Assembly: GCA_043228905.1 (NCBI GenBank)
Contig: JBHGNT010000010.1
Coordinates: 22,010,001 to 22,074,000, forward strand
DNA length: 64,000 bases
DNA from: Azolla caroliniana
Lineage: Eukaryota; Polypodiophyta
Direction of reading: 5' to 3'
The notes beneath the pieces were generated by a model. It was not told where the DNA came from and searched no databases. It worked only from the letters and a program-made list of their open reading frames with translations. The position numbers and the translations under genes were made by a program. Below are positions 11,699-22,310 of this stretch, piece by piece; positions within the stretch are counted from its first letter, which is position 1, and each line of letters opens with the position of its first letter.

Positions 11699-13920
11699 AT
11701 GGAGTACTCAGAGCACGAACGCAAACGTAGCTCCCGCAGCAGCAGAAAATCGACATTGCAGATTGAGAGCTACAACACAGAACCCGCTCGATCATCATCC
11801 AGGTATGTTTCAGTTACAGAAACCCCAAACATTTGTTTTTTCTTTTTGACTACTGTCTGAACTTTGGTGCCGATTCATATTTCCCCAAAATCGAATAGGG
11901 CGAAGTCCTTGGAGTCCCATACAAGGATGTCTCGTAGATCGGGGAGTAGCAACAGGTGTGTTTATATTACTTTTTTTGTGTTTAATCCTGTCTTTAGTGA
12001 TGATTGGGGTTTCTGATTGAAATTTCTGATTAGGGTTTTTGTTTATAAATTTCTGATTAGAATTTTTTATTAGGGTTTGTGATTGAAATTTCTGATTAGG
12101 GTTTTTGATAGAAAATTTTGATTAGGGTTTTTGATTATAAATTTTTGATTAGAATTTCTGAATAGGGTTTCTGGTTACAAATTTTGATTACAGATTAAAA
12201 TTTTTGATTAGAATTTTTGAATAGGGTTTTTGTTTATAAATTTCTGTTTAGAATTTCAAATTAGGGTTTGTGACTGAAATTTTTGATTAGGGTTTTTGAT
12301 TGAAATTTTTGATTAGGGTTTTTGATTATAAATTTCTGAATAGAATTTCTGAATAGGGTTTTTGGTTACAAATTTATGATTACAGATTTTGATTAGGGTT
12401 TTTGATTTCAAACTTCTGATTACAAATTTGGATTAGGGTTTCTGATTTCAAATTTCTGAATACAAATTATGATTAGGGTTTCTAATTTGCTAAGTTAAAG
12501 ATTTTGCACTATTTCTGTTGTTGTTGATTGGGGTTTCTGATTCTGACATATTCTGATTTTGCACTATTTCTGATTTCTGAAATGATATTTCAGATGGCTC
12601 GTTCCTCCGTATCCGAGAGTGCTAAACTTCGCAAAATTTTGCGAGACAAAGGAGGACTTCCACAACACCTATGGTCTGTCACTCGAGGGTGTTGACCCTG
12701 CTGTCCTAAGTGATAAATTGATCAGTGATGTAGACTGGATGACAGTATATATAGTGCCTTGAATAAAAGGCAAGGTCAAGCTGAAGCATGTACGAGTCGA
12801 CTTGTACGATGACTGCATGAGGCTACACCAGAAAGTTCATCAAGAGATCCCAATCAACAATGAGTTGTCAGTTTCATTTGCTAGAGTATTTGCATATGAG
12901 TATTGCAAAACAACGAAGGAATCTAGAGACCCTGAAATGTATAGGGTAGCTTGGGCAGTCTATGGTGAGGCATCGGTAAAAAGATGCCGAAAGATGGGGA
13001 CCTTGGCACAAAAAATAGACAGATTTTGGAGCATGGCAGCTGTTGATGCAACTGCCGACTTCCACCAAAACCGGGGGCATACACCACACCGACACCCAAG
13101 GAAAGCCAATGTCGATGATACAGGTGAGACATTGGTTAGCTATATGCTAAAAAATGTCCATGAAGCCTGTGAAACATTGGTATTTTTTAAGACTGATTTA
13201 GAGAAAGCCACAATGGCTTTTGCAATGGAGAGCAAAGTTACTTCCGCTGTTACAATGATTAGAAATAAGATTCAGGAAACTATTGTTTTGCTGGTATGTG
13301 ATTGTGTTATAAATAACTTTAAGGGTAAAATGTGCTAATCAAGCATTATTTGGAATAGGTTGGGCAACAGGAGCTTGAATTAGAGGGACCACTGGATCCC
13401 CAACGTAAAATACAACAGCAAATAGAGATCCAGGTTCTTTCAATGAACCTGGACCTTCTAGGTGTAAATACTGTTGCAGATTACAATTTGGAAAAGCTTC
13501 AAGTAAGTTAACGATTCTTGAGCAAAGTTGGTGTATCTTTCTCAGACCGGAATAATTAATCGGTAAATTTCTCTATTGCGTTGAAGGAACAAAACATTCA
13601 TCAAGAACAGGTAGTTAGCTGCCTTAAGAAGCAGTTACATTTTGTGGAGGGAATGGTAAGGACCACACAGGATTTGGACCTAAACATTCTTGCTCCCTTA
13701 CCAAATGAAGGAGAACCAGAAAATGATTTATTAACAGTTCAAGCACGTTGCATCGCTTGCAGGTTAGGTGCGGAGGACAAAACTGCGTCTTTGTTGGTTC
13801 ACCTACAACCATGCAACCACACATACCATCTGCTTTGTTTTCAACATGCCTGTCGAATTGCTGCATTCTATTTGGGAGATTGCAGTACAACTCTACCAAA
13901 TGAGTGGAGAAAACTAATAG
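11699..13920 (+). pseudogene. E gene 1: RING-like multi-exon gene, exons 1-5
   Basis: The exon model joins in frame at GT-AG sites: 11699-11802, 11899-11955, 12594-13293, 13359-13502 and 13587-13920, then a very long intron to exon 6 at 22694. Exon 1 encodes an Arg/Ser-rich start (HERKRSSRSSRKS). Exon 3 has no domain I recognise. Exon 5 carries CIAC, then after 18 residues CNHTYHLLC, the first five or six ligands of a RING/zinc finger. I do not see the usual final CxxC pair. One in-frame TGA (12760-12762) breaks exon 3, where a TGG codon would restore reading, so this copy is probably dead. Function unknown; it may be a transposon-encoded accessory protein or a captured host gene. Confidence 0.65.
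11990..12500 (+). repeat. Intron 2 minisatellite (gattagggtttttgat-like)
   Basis: Intron 2 of E gene 1 is filled by degenerate units of about 20-35 bp, such as ttgattagggttt and ataaatttctgattaga. The TTAGGGTTT core recalls plant telomere DNA, but spacing and order are irregular. Confidence 0.8.
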
Positions 13921-13940
13921 GTATACCATACTATAACTAA

Positions 13941-14607
13941 TAAGCTTAGTCTTTTCTAATTAGCTAAGCCGTAAAAAGTATGGAAACTATTTTGCTGCTA
14001 TCGGTGTAGCTAATTAGCTACTACCATAGTTGATTAAAGCAGCTAATAGCTATCCTATTAGCTAATTAGCTACTGCCATAGTTTACTACAATAGTTAATT
14101 AGCTAAGTGGTAGCTAGTTAGCTACTAGCTAATTAGCTATCCTACTGGCAGCTAGTTAGCTACTACCTAATTAGCACCATAGTTGTGTAAAGTAGCTAAT
14201 TAGCTATCCTACTAGCTAATTAGCTACTGGTAGTTAATGAGCTACTAGCTAATTAGCTATCCTAGTAGCTAATTAGCTATGGTACTAGCTAATTAACTAT
14301 CCTAGTAACTAATTAGCTACTCATAGCTAATTAGCTAGTACCATAGTTGTGTAAAAAAGTTAATTAGCTATCTTACTAGCTAATTAGCTACTGGCAACTA
14401 ATTAGCTATCCTAGTAGCTAATTAGCTATCCTACTAGCTAATTAGCTATCCTAGTAGCTAATTAGCTACTGGCAGCTAAGTAGCTATCCTAGTAGCTAAT
14501 AAGCTATCCTAACTACTACATAGTTGAGAAAGTAGCTAATTAGTTATCCTACTAGCTAATTAGCTACTGCCATAGTTGTGTAAAGTAGCTAATTAGCTAT
14601 CCTAGCT
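13941..14607. repeat. TAGCTAATTAGCTA palindrome array, left part
   Basis: Units of about 20 bp with the perfectly palindromic core TAGCTAATTAGCTA, joined by spacers such as tccta, cctac and ccatagttgtgtaa. It lies inside intron 5 of E gene 1, whose donor is at 13921. The array is cut at about 14608 by a LINE and goes on at 22311. Confidence 0.93.
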
Positions 14608-15735
14608 CCCTTACTAACTCTAATCTTCAATCGTGCCCTTGCAGAGGGTTTTCCATCACAATGGACCATGAACACAGTGGCCCCGATACATAAGGGGGGG
14701 GACCCCATGGACCCAAATACTTATAGGACCATTATGATAGGTCATACCCTTGCTAAATTATATGGTGCAGTAATGGAGGCAGAGCTTAGCGAGTATATGG
14801 AGACCTTAAATCTTCGTGCACCTGAACAGGCCGGCTTTAGACGAGCCTTCTCCACTATTGACCATATCTTCACACTTAGATGCTTAATTGACCAGACTAA
14901 GGCTCGCAAGAAGAAACTATATTGTTGTTTTGTGGACTTCCGCAAAGCCTTTGACACGGTCCCTAGAGAGCGGTTGTTTGATAGGCTTAAGAGCTTGAGG
15001 ATACCAGATGACATGGTTTGGGCCATCTACGCACTATATGAACAAGTGTCCGGGTGTGTTCGATGCCTAGGCGGCATATCCGATAGTTTCACTAGCACTA
15101 TTGGTGTAAAACAAGGTTGCCCCTTATCTCCGACTCTTTTTGGGATCTACATTGATGAGATCACAGATTTTATTGCTCGTAAGGGAGGCAATGGAGTAGT
15201 CCTTGGAGATACGCAAGTGCGTATCTTGCTCTATGCAGATGACATAGTTTTGCTCTCTGAATCCGAACACGACCTACAAAGGCACCTTAATGCCTTAGAT
15301 GACTTTTGCACACAACGAGGATTGGTAGTGAATCTAGGGAAAACTAAAGTCCTTATCTTCCACACGTCGGCCCAAGTTAGAGCTAAGTGTCACCTAACTA
15401 TCTCCCATAGCCCAGTTGAGGTGGTTGGATCATATGTCTATCTCGGAGTCACTTTCAGTGCCCGCTCAGGTAAATTTTTGATGACACAAGCAGCGAAGGA
15501 TAGACTTACAAGAGGACATGCATCCCTCTCACTCCTCGAGAGACAATGCCACCAAGCATACTTCCAAGAGCCACGAACTAAAGGGTGGCTCTTTGACTCA
15601 TTAGTGACTCCCTCTCTCATGTATGCATCAGCGGTTTGGGCCCCAGGACTACCATCTTTCATGTGGACGCAATTAGAGAGACCATTGGTAATGATGTTAT
15701 CACGCCAACTCCGAAGCAAATCGTCGGTCCCACAT
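14608..15735 (+). pseudogene. LINE 1, reverse transcriptase (5'-truncated, split by B1)
   Basis: The frame opens at once with NRALAEGFPSQWTMNTV, the start of a LINE RT, so the 5' end including any endonuclease is missing. Further blocks are EQAGFRRAFSTIDHI, FRKAFDTVPRE, GVKQGCPLSPTLF and the catalytic YADD (15232-15243), all intact. The frame is open to 15735, where copia B1 is inserted after the duplicated cacat, and reading resumes in frame at 21069. Only 5' truncation and the insertion inactivate it. It resembles moss- or animal-like non-LTR elements more than the standard angiosperm L1. Confidence 0.88.
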
Positions 15736-16342
15736 TGTTGGGATTACGGTCCCTTTCGGATGGGATGGTCGGATGTCAGAGATGAATGCCGACAAGCCCG
15801 GTTGCGGTTTCGGAACCGGATGATGAAGACCCCGGCTTCGGAGCCGGATGACGAATGTACCCGGAGAGAGATCCGGATGCGGGGACATATCTGTGAATAT
15901 GTTTGCCAAGGGCCCTTGAGGCTATAGTTGTAAATAGCCCCAAAGTCATATGTGTATAAATATGACTTAGGGCAAACAGTTTTAATATTGCTACTCATTT
16001 TTCTGTTTTTCCACTCAAGAGGAGTGAAGAGAGAGCAGCCGTGAGAGAGATAGAGCGTGAGAGAGGAAGAGGTCAACGCCTCTGTGTATTTCCGCCGCCT
16101 GTGGCGAGGACATCGAGCTCAAGGTCGTCGCTTTGCAGCTCGCCATTGTATACTTCTCTGTGCATAGTTTTGGTTCGGAGTCTTGTACTCCCGTGGTTTT
16201 TCCCGTACAAGGTTTTCCACGTTAAATCGTGTGTCCACTTATTTACTTCTGCATTTCCCATTTTCTGCAACAACGATTCGTGTGTTTCCTTGGTTGTGGC
16301 CGAGAGGTGAAGTTTGGAAAGTGTCGATTGATTTTTCCATCA
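15736..16342 (+). repeat. 5' LTR of B1
   Basis: The segment runs from tgttgggattacgg to ttttccatca. Three consecutive palindromes lie at 15885-15967, the last with the TATA box in its loop. Confidence 0.96.
15885..15967 (+). promoter_or_regulatory. B1 core promoter: three palindromes, TATA box in the third loop
   Basis: In order: ACATAT-6 nt-ATATGT (15885-15902), GGCTAT-8 nt-ATAGCC (15920-15939) and AGTCATAT-8 nt-ATATGACT (15944-15967). The last loop, GTGTATAA, joins the next A to give TATAAA. All arms pair perfectly. The same layout recurs at 20606-20688, 9692-9775, 36025-36107, 38637-38718 and, decayed, about 41943-42020. Confidence 0.8.
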
Positions 16343-16345
16343 ATT

Positions 16346-16357
16346 TGGTATCAGAGC
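16346..16357 (+). other. Primer-binding site of B1
   Basis: TGGTATCAGAGC lies three bases after the 5' LTR and is complementary to initiator tRNA-Met. Confidence 0.92.
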
Positions 16358-16372
16358 AGGCTGCTGCAGAAA

Positions 16373-19300
16373 ATGGAAGGCGGCGGCAGCGGGCAGCCGG
16401 GGATGATGGTGTTGAATGCGCAGAATTACGCCGACTGGAAGATCAAGATGGAGGATCTTCTGATTGTTCGGGACCTGTACGAACCGATTGACAGGTCGGA
16501 AATACCGAAGGGAGTACTTGAGTCGGAATGGAGGCTTCTGAACCGGAAAGCCGTTGCAACCATTCGGCAATACGTGGACGTGAGCGTTCTACAACATGTG
16601 GCGAACGACACCAACGCATATGAGATGTGGCGGAAGCTGTCGGGCCTCTACGAGAGGAAGAACGCGTTGAACCGGACCTCCCTGATGAGGAAGATAGTGA
16701 ACCTCAAGTACCGGGACGGCGAGAGTATGGTGGAACACGTAAGCACGTTCATGGGATTCGTGAACCAGCTTGCGGCGATCAAGTTCCCGTTGGAGGATGC
16801 AATGCAAGCCATCATTCTGATGTGTACATTGCCGGAAAGCTGGGAGAACTTGGTGGTGACTCTCAGCACCTCCTGCACGGAAGATAACTTGTCCCTACAA
16901 ACGGTAAAGACAAGTATTTTGAACGAAGAAGCGCGTCGGAGAGATAAAGAATCGGCCTCCGACTCGAAGGCGCTGCTTACCGAATCGGAACGGGGAAGAC
17001 AATGGAACCGGAGTCCGCAAAGACGGGAGAAGTCGGGGACCCGGTCGCAGTCAAGAGGAAGACCCACATGCTTCCACTGTGGGAAGCCGGGGCACTTCCG
17101 GAAGAATTGTCGGCATTACCGAAAGGACAACGGAGCCGACGACACCGATTCGAAGAAGTCACCGGAGAGAAATGGTGCATACCGGGGAGCCACAGACCGG
17201 AGAGGTCCGGATCGGCGAGGGCAGGACCGGAAAGGAACGACGGCACTCGCGGCAAGTGAGGAAGAAATCATGCTCATCACCGAAGAAGGTGAACTAAACA
17301 TTGCCGGCGATGAGACGACCTGGGTGGTCGATTCCGGAGCATCGTTCCACCTGACCCCGGAGAGAAGATACTTCTCATCCTACACAGCCGGTGAGCATGG
17401 CTGTGTTCGGATGGGAAATGAAGGTACGTGCCGGATTGCCGGCATAGGAGACGTGTGGGTGACAACCTCGACCGGATGCAAAATGCTGCTGAAGGATGTC
17501 AGACACGTTCCGGAGGTTCGATTGAACCTGATTTCGGCCGGGAGGCTAGACGATGAAGGCTACACAGGTAGCATCCGGAACGGCGTAATGAAGTTCAGCA
17601 AGGGGAGCCTGATAGTGGCTCGGGCCCGGAAAGTCAACACACTGTACCTTATGAATGCCTGGTTGTGTCCGGAAGAGTTGAACGTGGCAGCCGACACTGC
17701 CGGTGAGCTGTGGCACAAGAGACTGTGCCACATGAGTGAGAAGGGGATGAAGAGGCTTGCAGAAGACAACCTTATTCCAGTGAAGCATGTGCACCTGGAG
17801 AAGTGCACCGATTGCCGGGCCGGTAAGCAGAACCGAACCTCCTTCCACTCAAGGCCACCGACGAGACGTAGCGCACCATTGGAGTTGGTGCACACTGATG
17901 TGTGTCAGGTAGAAACGAAGTCACATGGCGGAGCCCAGTACTTCGTAACATTCATTGATGATCACAGCCGGAAGCTGTGGACGGCACCGTTGAAGACAAA
18001 GGACCAAGTGTTGTGCGTCTTCAAAGAACTCCACGCGAGAGTGGAAAGGGAATCCGGCAAGAAGCTGAAAGCGATACGAGCGGATAACGGAGGGGAATAC
18101 CGGGGGCAGTTCGCGGAGTACTGTCACTCGAAGGGAATCCGGCTCGAGTTTACTGTGCCGAAGACGCCGGAACTGAACGGGCTGGCCGAGAGGATGAACC
18201 GGACCATAATGGAGAGGGTCCGGAGTATGCTGGCGCATGCGGAATTACCCAAGGGGTTTTGGGCTGAGGCGATGTCGACGGCGACATACGTGATAAACAG
18301 ATCACCCTCAGTACCTTTGGACGGAGACACGCCGCAGAGAGTGTGGACCGGTAGGGAAGTATCCTACCGACATCTGAAGGTGTTCGGGTGTCTCGCATAC
18401 GTGCATGTGGCAAAGGACCGGAGAGGAAAGCTAGATCCAAAGACCCGGCCATGCATATTCCTCGGTTACGGCGATGACAAGTTCGGCTACCGAGTATGGG
18501 ACCCGGTCGACAAGAAGATATTCCGGAGTCGTGATATCATCTTCATGGAGAACAAGACACTCGCCGAGTGGGAGTCGGAGAAGAAGATGAAGAGCTCCAA
18601 GTCGACCGGTGAGGATCAACTCTACGAGGAGCAGTCCCGACCGGCAAGGGACCGGTTAGCACTCGAGGATCCGGCCGAAGACGGTGAAGAAACAGAACCG
18701 GCCGAAGAAGATGAAAATGATACCGGAACCGGCCCCGATCCCGAAATGGATTCGGATGAAGAAGAATCGGAGGAACCGGTTACCGAAGCTCCGGAACGGA
18801 GATATCCTCTAAGAGAGAGAAGGGCCCCCCGGAGATTTCCGGAACCAGAGCACGTGCTGCTAACCGACGAGGGGGAGCCGGAGAGCTTTGAAGAAGCAAA
18901 GCATGACACCCAGAGCCGCAGGTGGTTGAGTGCCATGCAGGACGAGATGGATTCCCTGCATGAGAACCACACATATGAACTTGTGGAGTTGCCGAAAGGA
19001 AAGCGGGCACTTCGAAACAAGTGGGTGTTCAAGCTGAAACCGGGAGATGCCGGAAAACCCCCGAGATACAAAGCCAGGATCGTGGTGAAGGGGTTTCAGC
19101 AGAAGAAGGGCGTCGACTTCGACGAGATATTTGCCCCGGTAGTGAAGATGACCTCCATCCGGACGGTGCTGAGCATAGCGGCAAGCATGGACCTCGAGGT
19201 AGAACAGATGGACGTGAAGACGGCATTCCTTCACGGTGACCTCGAAGAAGAGATCTACATGCAGCAACCGGAAGGATTTGAGAAGAAAGGGAAGGAGCAC

Positions 19301-20446
19301 CTGGTATGCCGGTTGAAGAAGAGCCTTTACGGACTAAAGCAGGCTCCCCGGCAATGGTACCGGAAGTTCGACTCCTTCATGACCGACGAAGGGTACCTCA
19401 AAACGCAGTCCGACCACTGCGTGTTTGTGAAGAAGTTCGAAGGAGGAGACTCTCTAATACTCCTCCTGTACGTGGACGACATGTTGATCGTCGGACGGGA
19501 CCAGGTCAAGATACGGATGCTGAAGAAGGCTCTTCACCGAACCTTCTCAATGAAGGACTTGGGTCCGGCAAGACAAATACTAGGGATGCACATCATCCGG
19601 GACCGGAGCAAGAAGCAGTTGTGGCTGTCACAAGAGAAGTACGTGACAAAGGTGCTTAAACGGTTCAACATGTCGGAAGCAAGACCGGTCGGATTGACCC
19701 TCCCGGCAAACTGCAAGCTGTCCAGCAAGCAAAGCCCCAAGACAAAGGCTGAGAAGGAGGACATGATGAAAGTGCCATATGCCTCTGCCGTCGGAAGCTT
19801 GATGTACGCAATGGTGTGTACAAGACCGGACATTGGATACGCAGTCGGAGTGGTGAGCCGGTACATGAGCAATCCTGGCAAAGAGCATTGGAACGCGGCC
19901 AAGTGGATACTCCGATACCTGAAGGGCACGGCAAACGTGTGCCTCCGATTCGGCTCCGGTAAGCCCGAACTCGACGGCTTTACCGATTCGGATATGTCGG
20001 CTGATGCAGATACCAGCCGGTCCACATCAGGGTATGTGATGACGTATGCAGGGGGAGCTGTTTCATGGCAGTCGAGGCTGCAGAAGACGGTTGCGTTGTC
20101 AACCACGGAGGCGGAGTACATGGCGGCTGTTGAAGCCGGCAAGGAAATAATATGGATGAAGGACTTCATTAGAGAGCTCGGTATCCAGCAGGAGGAGTAC
20201 CGACTCTACTGCGACAGTCAGAGTGCCATCCACCTTGCGAAGAACGCGGCCTATCACTCCCGGACGAAGCACATCCAGCGAAGATATCACTGGATCCGGG
20301 AAAGGATAGAAGACAAGGAGTTCGCGCTGACAAAGGTCCATACGGACGAGAACGGGTCGGATATGCTGACCAAGGTGCTCACACCCGACAAGCTAGAAGC
20401 ATGCCGGAAGAGGATCGGATTGGAGAGACATCCCATGCCGAAGTGA
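16373..20446 (+). CDS. B1 gag-pol polyprotein (Ty1/copia), 1357 aa
   Basis: The polyprotein makes capsid, protease, integrase and RT-RNase H for replication through an RNA intermediate. I chose the ATG at 16373 (MEGGGSG) because it lies just after the primer site; upstream codons of this frame are LTR. Domains: gag/UBN2 (about 20-210), zinc knuckle CFHCGKPGHFRKNC (233-246), protease VDSGAS (319-324), pre-integrase ELWHKRLCHMSEKG (about 445), integrase D509, D571 and E606, RT with YVDD (1033-1036), and RNase H from FTDSD (D1205) to the end. No stops or frameshifts. Gag and pol share one frame, so the gag excess needs some other control. Relatives B and C nearby are decayed. Confidence 0.95.
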   Translation: MEGGGSGQPGMMVLNAQNYADWKIKMEDLLIVRDLYEPIDRSEIPKGVLESEWRLLNRKAVATIRQYVDVSVLQHVANDTNAYEMWRKLSGLYERKNALNRTSLMRKIVNLKYRDGESMVEHVSTFMGFVNQLAAIKFPLEDAMQAIILMCTLPESWENLVVTLSTSCTEDNLSLQTVKTSILNEEARRRDKESASDSKALLTESERGRQWNRSPQRREKSGTRSQSRGRPTCFHCGKPGHFRKNCRHYRKDNGADDTDSKKSPERNGAYRGATDRRGPDRRGQDRKGTTALAASEEEIMLITEEGELNIAGDETTWVVDSGASFHLTPERRYFSSYTAGEHGCVRMGNEGTCRIAGIGDVWVTTSTGCKMLLKDVRHVPEVRLNLISAGRLDDEGYTGSIRNGVMKFSKGSLIVARARKVNTLYLMNAWLCPEELNVAADTAGELWHKRLCHMSEKGMKRLAEDNLIPVKHVHLEKCTDCRAGKQNRTSFHSRPPTRRSAPLELVHTDVCQVETKSHGGAQYFVTFIDDHSRKLWTAPLKTKDQVLCVFKELHARVERESGKKLKAIRADNGGEYRGQFAEYCHSKGIRLEFTVPKTPELNGLAERMNRTIMERVRSMLAHAELPKGFWAEAMSTATYVINRSPSVPLDGDTPQRVWTGREVSYRHLKVFGCLAYVHVAKDRRGKLDPKTRPCIFLGYGDDKFGYRVWDPVDKKIFRSRDIIFMENKTLAEWESEKKMKSSKSTGEDQLYEEQSRPARDRLALEDPAEDGEETEPAEEDENDTGTGPDPEMDSDEEESEEPVTEAPERRYPLRERRAPRRFPEPEHVLLTDEGEPESFEEAKHDTQSRRWLSAMQDEMDSLHENHTYELVELPKGKRALRNKWVFKLKPGDAGKPPRYKARIVVKGFQQKKGVDFDEIFAPVVKMTSIRTVLSIAASMDLEVEQMDVKTAFLHGDLEEEIYMQQPEGFEKKGKEHLVCRLKKSLYGLKQAPRQWYRKFDSFMTDEGYLKTQSDHCVFVKKFEGGDSLILLLYVDDMLIVGRDQVKIRMLKKALHRTFSMKDLGPARQILGMHIIRDRSKKQLWLSQEKYVTKVLKRFNMSEARPVGLTLPANCKLSSKQSPKTKAEKEDMMKVPYASAVGSLMYAMVCTRPDIGYAVGVVSRYMSNPGKEHWNAAKWILRYLKGTANVCLRFGSGKPELDGFTDSDMSADADTSRSTSGYVMTYAGGAVSWQSRLQKTVALSTTEAEYMAAVEAGKEIIWMKDFIRELGIQQEEYRLYCDSQSAIHLAKNAAYHSRTKHIQRRYHWIRERIEDKEFALTKVHTDENGSDMLTKVLTPDKLEACRKRIGLERHPMPK

Positions 20447-20454
20447 AGGGGGAG
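20445..20454 (+). other. Polypurine tract of B1
   Basis: gaagggggag lies two bases before the 3' LTR and overlaps the stop codon region of the polyprotein. Confidence 0.85.
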
Positions 20455-20456
20455 TT

Positions 20457-21063
20457 TGTTGGGATTACGGTCCCTTTCGGATGGGATGGTCGGATGTCAG
20501 AGATGAATGCCGACAAGCCCGGTTGCGGTTTCGGAACCGGATGATGAAGACCCCGGCTTCGGAGCCGGATGACGAATGTACCCGGAGAGAGATCCGGATG
20601 CGGGGACATATCTATGAATATGTTTGCCAAGGGCCCTTGAGGCTATAGTTGTAAATAGCCCCAAAGTCATATGTGTATAAATATGACTTAGGGCAAACAG
20701 TTTTAATATTGCTACTCATTTTTCTGTTTTTCCACTCAAGAGGAGTGAAGAGAGAGCAGCTGTGAGAGAGATAGAGCGTGAGAGAGGAAGAGGTCGACGC
20801 CTCTGTGTATTTCTGCCGCCTGTGGCGAGGACAGCGAGCTCAAGGTCGTCGCTTTGCAGCTCGCCATTGTATACTTCTCTGTGCATAGTTTTGGTTCGGA
20901 GTCTTGTACTCCCGTGGTTTTTCCCGTACAGGGTTTTCCACGTTAAATCGTGTGTCCACTTATTTACTTCTGCATTTCCCATTTTCTGCAACAACGATTC
21001 GTGTGTTTCCTTGGTTGTGGCCGAGAGGTGAAGTTTGGAAAGTGTCGATTGATTTTTCCATCA
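20457..21063 (+). repeat. 3' LTR of B1
   Basis: It has the same ends and length as the 5' LTR, with six substitutions, one in the loop of the first palindrome. It is followed by the duplication cacat. Confidence 0.96.
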
Positions 21064-21068
21064 CACAT

Positions 21069-22310
21069 GACATTATTAGGGCTGAGTTCACTCTACCCCC
21101 TATGTTAGTAGAAACACTTTTTCAACTGGTAGTCTTTATACACAGGATACATAACCAACCACTTGATAGAATATCCCACCAAGCCTTTAAGGCTTCTCGA
21201 GCACTGTATGAGTCCGGCTATACTAGCTCATGGTATGGCATGATGGTGAGTTGGCTTCTTGCCAACGGTCTAGACATTACTAACCTCCCCCCCCTTAAGT
21301 ACGACCACACGAATGATAACACTTTACTCTCTCATGAGGACCATAATAAAGTAATACGCCAAGAAATATGGCAAATTTATACCCGGTATAAATGGATCAC
21401 CCCACTAGAGCCACTCCCATCTAAAATGTCGTACTATAAGGAACACTTCATGCACTTCTCTGAGTTAGGTTTTATCACGCGCCCAAAATATCTAGATGTA
21501 TTCTTACCACATGCACTAAGGGTTGCCATTGGTCAACTTAGAATATCATCTCACCAACTTGAGATTGAGAATGGACGTACTAATGGAGTCCCTAGGGAGG
21601 AAAGGATATGTAGGTTATGCCACATAGAGATAGAGGATGAGTACCATTTTACATGCAAATGCCCCACCTATGCCGAGATAAGGGCAAAATACCAAGACAT
21701 ACTTGGTTCCTCTCCCACCCTCCCTAAACTATTAGATACACTAGATATAAAGAAATTAGGTAGATACATCTTAGAATTGAAACACCACAGAGAGAACAAA
21801 TTACAAAACGTTGATAATAATGTTGCTAATGTTTACCAACATATAACAAATGAAGTTTTTCAGGAACAGGGGGAGACAATGAATGTCGACACACCTGCAC
21901 CACTTGGACTTCTCCTTGATGAAGCAGAAAATCAAAGAAGAACCAAACGCCCTCGGATGCCGGGTTTCAAAGCAACTCGACGAGATGGAGAAGCAATAAA
22001 GAAAATAAGGGAACGTGAACTACACCGCCTAGAAGCCATGGCTAGGGCACTCTATGCATCGGGACCATGGGTCACACCCACACCAAAAACTTTTGACCTC
22101 CCACTTCTTTTTGAGAGACTTGGGTGGAAATGAGATTAGGCTTGGTGCAAAGTTTTGTACACTACTAGAACTTTCTTAGCTTAAGCTATTTTCTTTTATT
22201 TTTAGTTTTGATGATTGGATAAACACTCATTTTTTGTTGTAACCTATTTGTCTCATGGGCCAAATTTGGCCTTAGAAGACGTTAATATATCTTTCTTTCT
22301 TTCTATTACC
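21069..22310 (+). pseudogene. LINE 1, C-terminal half and 3' tail
   Basis: This is the in-frame continuation of the RT protein after B1, open to the TGA at about 22131. It shows a cysteine/histidine motif near the C-terminus, CRLCHIEIEDEYHFTCKC (near 21610-21660), typical of LINE C-terminal zinc fingers. The 3' UTR ends in a short TTTC-type microsatellite (about 22287-22306) instead of poly(A), then the palindrome array resumes. Confidence 0.85.

Larger units (their letters stand above)
15736..21063 (+). mobile_element. Intact Ty1/copia element B1
   Basis: A complete 5328-bp element: LTRs of 607 bp each (15736-16342 and 20457-21063), primer site at 16346, one uninterrupted gag-pol frame, polypurine tract at 20445-20454 and perfect target duplications cacat (15731-15735 and 21064-21068). 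I count six substitutions between the LTRs, about 1 percent. All hallmark residues are present, so it may be autonomous. It is inserted in LINE 1. Confidence 0.96.

Noticed and set aside
13941-14607. CRISPR-like array
   Set aside because: Regular palindromic units, but spacers are short and repeated, there are no cas genes, and the DNA is plant nuclear.
16229-16372. Extra 48 residues at the start of the B1 polyprotein
   Set aside because: They are translated LTR and primer-site sequence; the ATG at 16373 follows the primer site as expected.
20904-21068. N-terminus of a 409-codon protein starting in the B1 3' LTR
   Set aside because: The start codon is LTR sequence. The real protein is the LINE frame that resumes at 21069.
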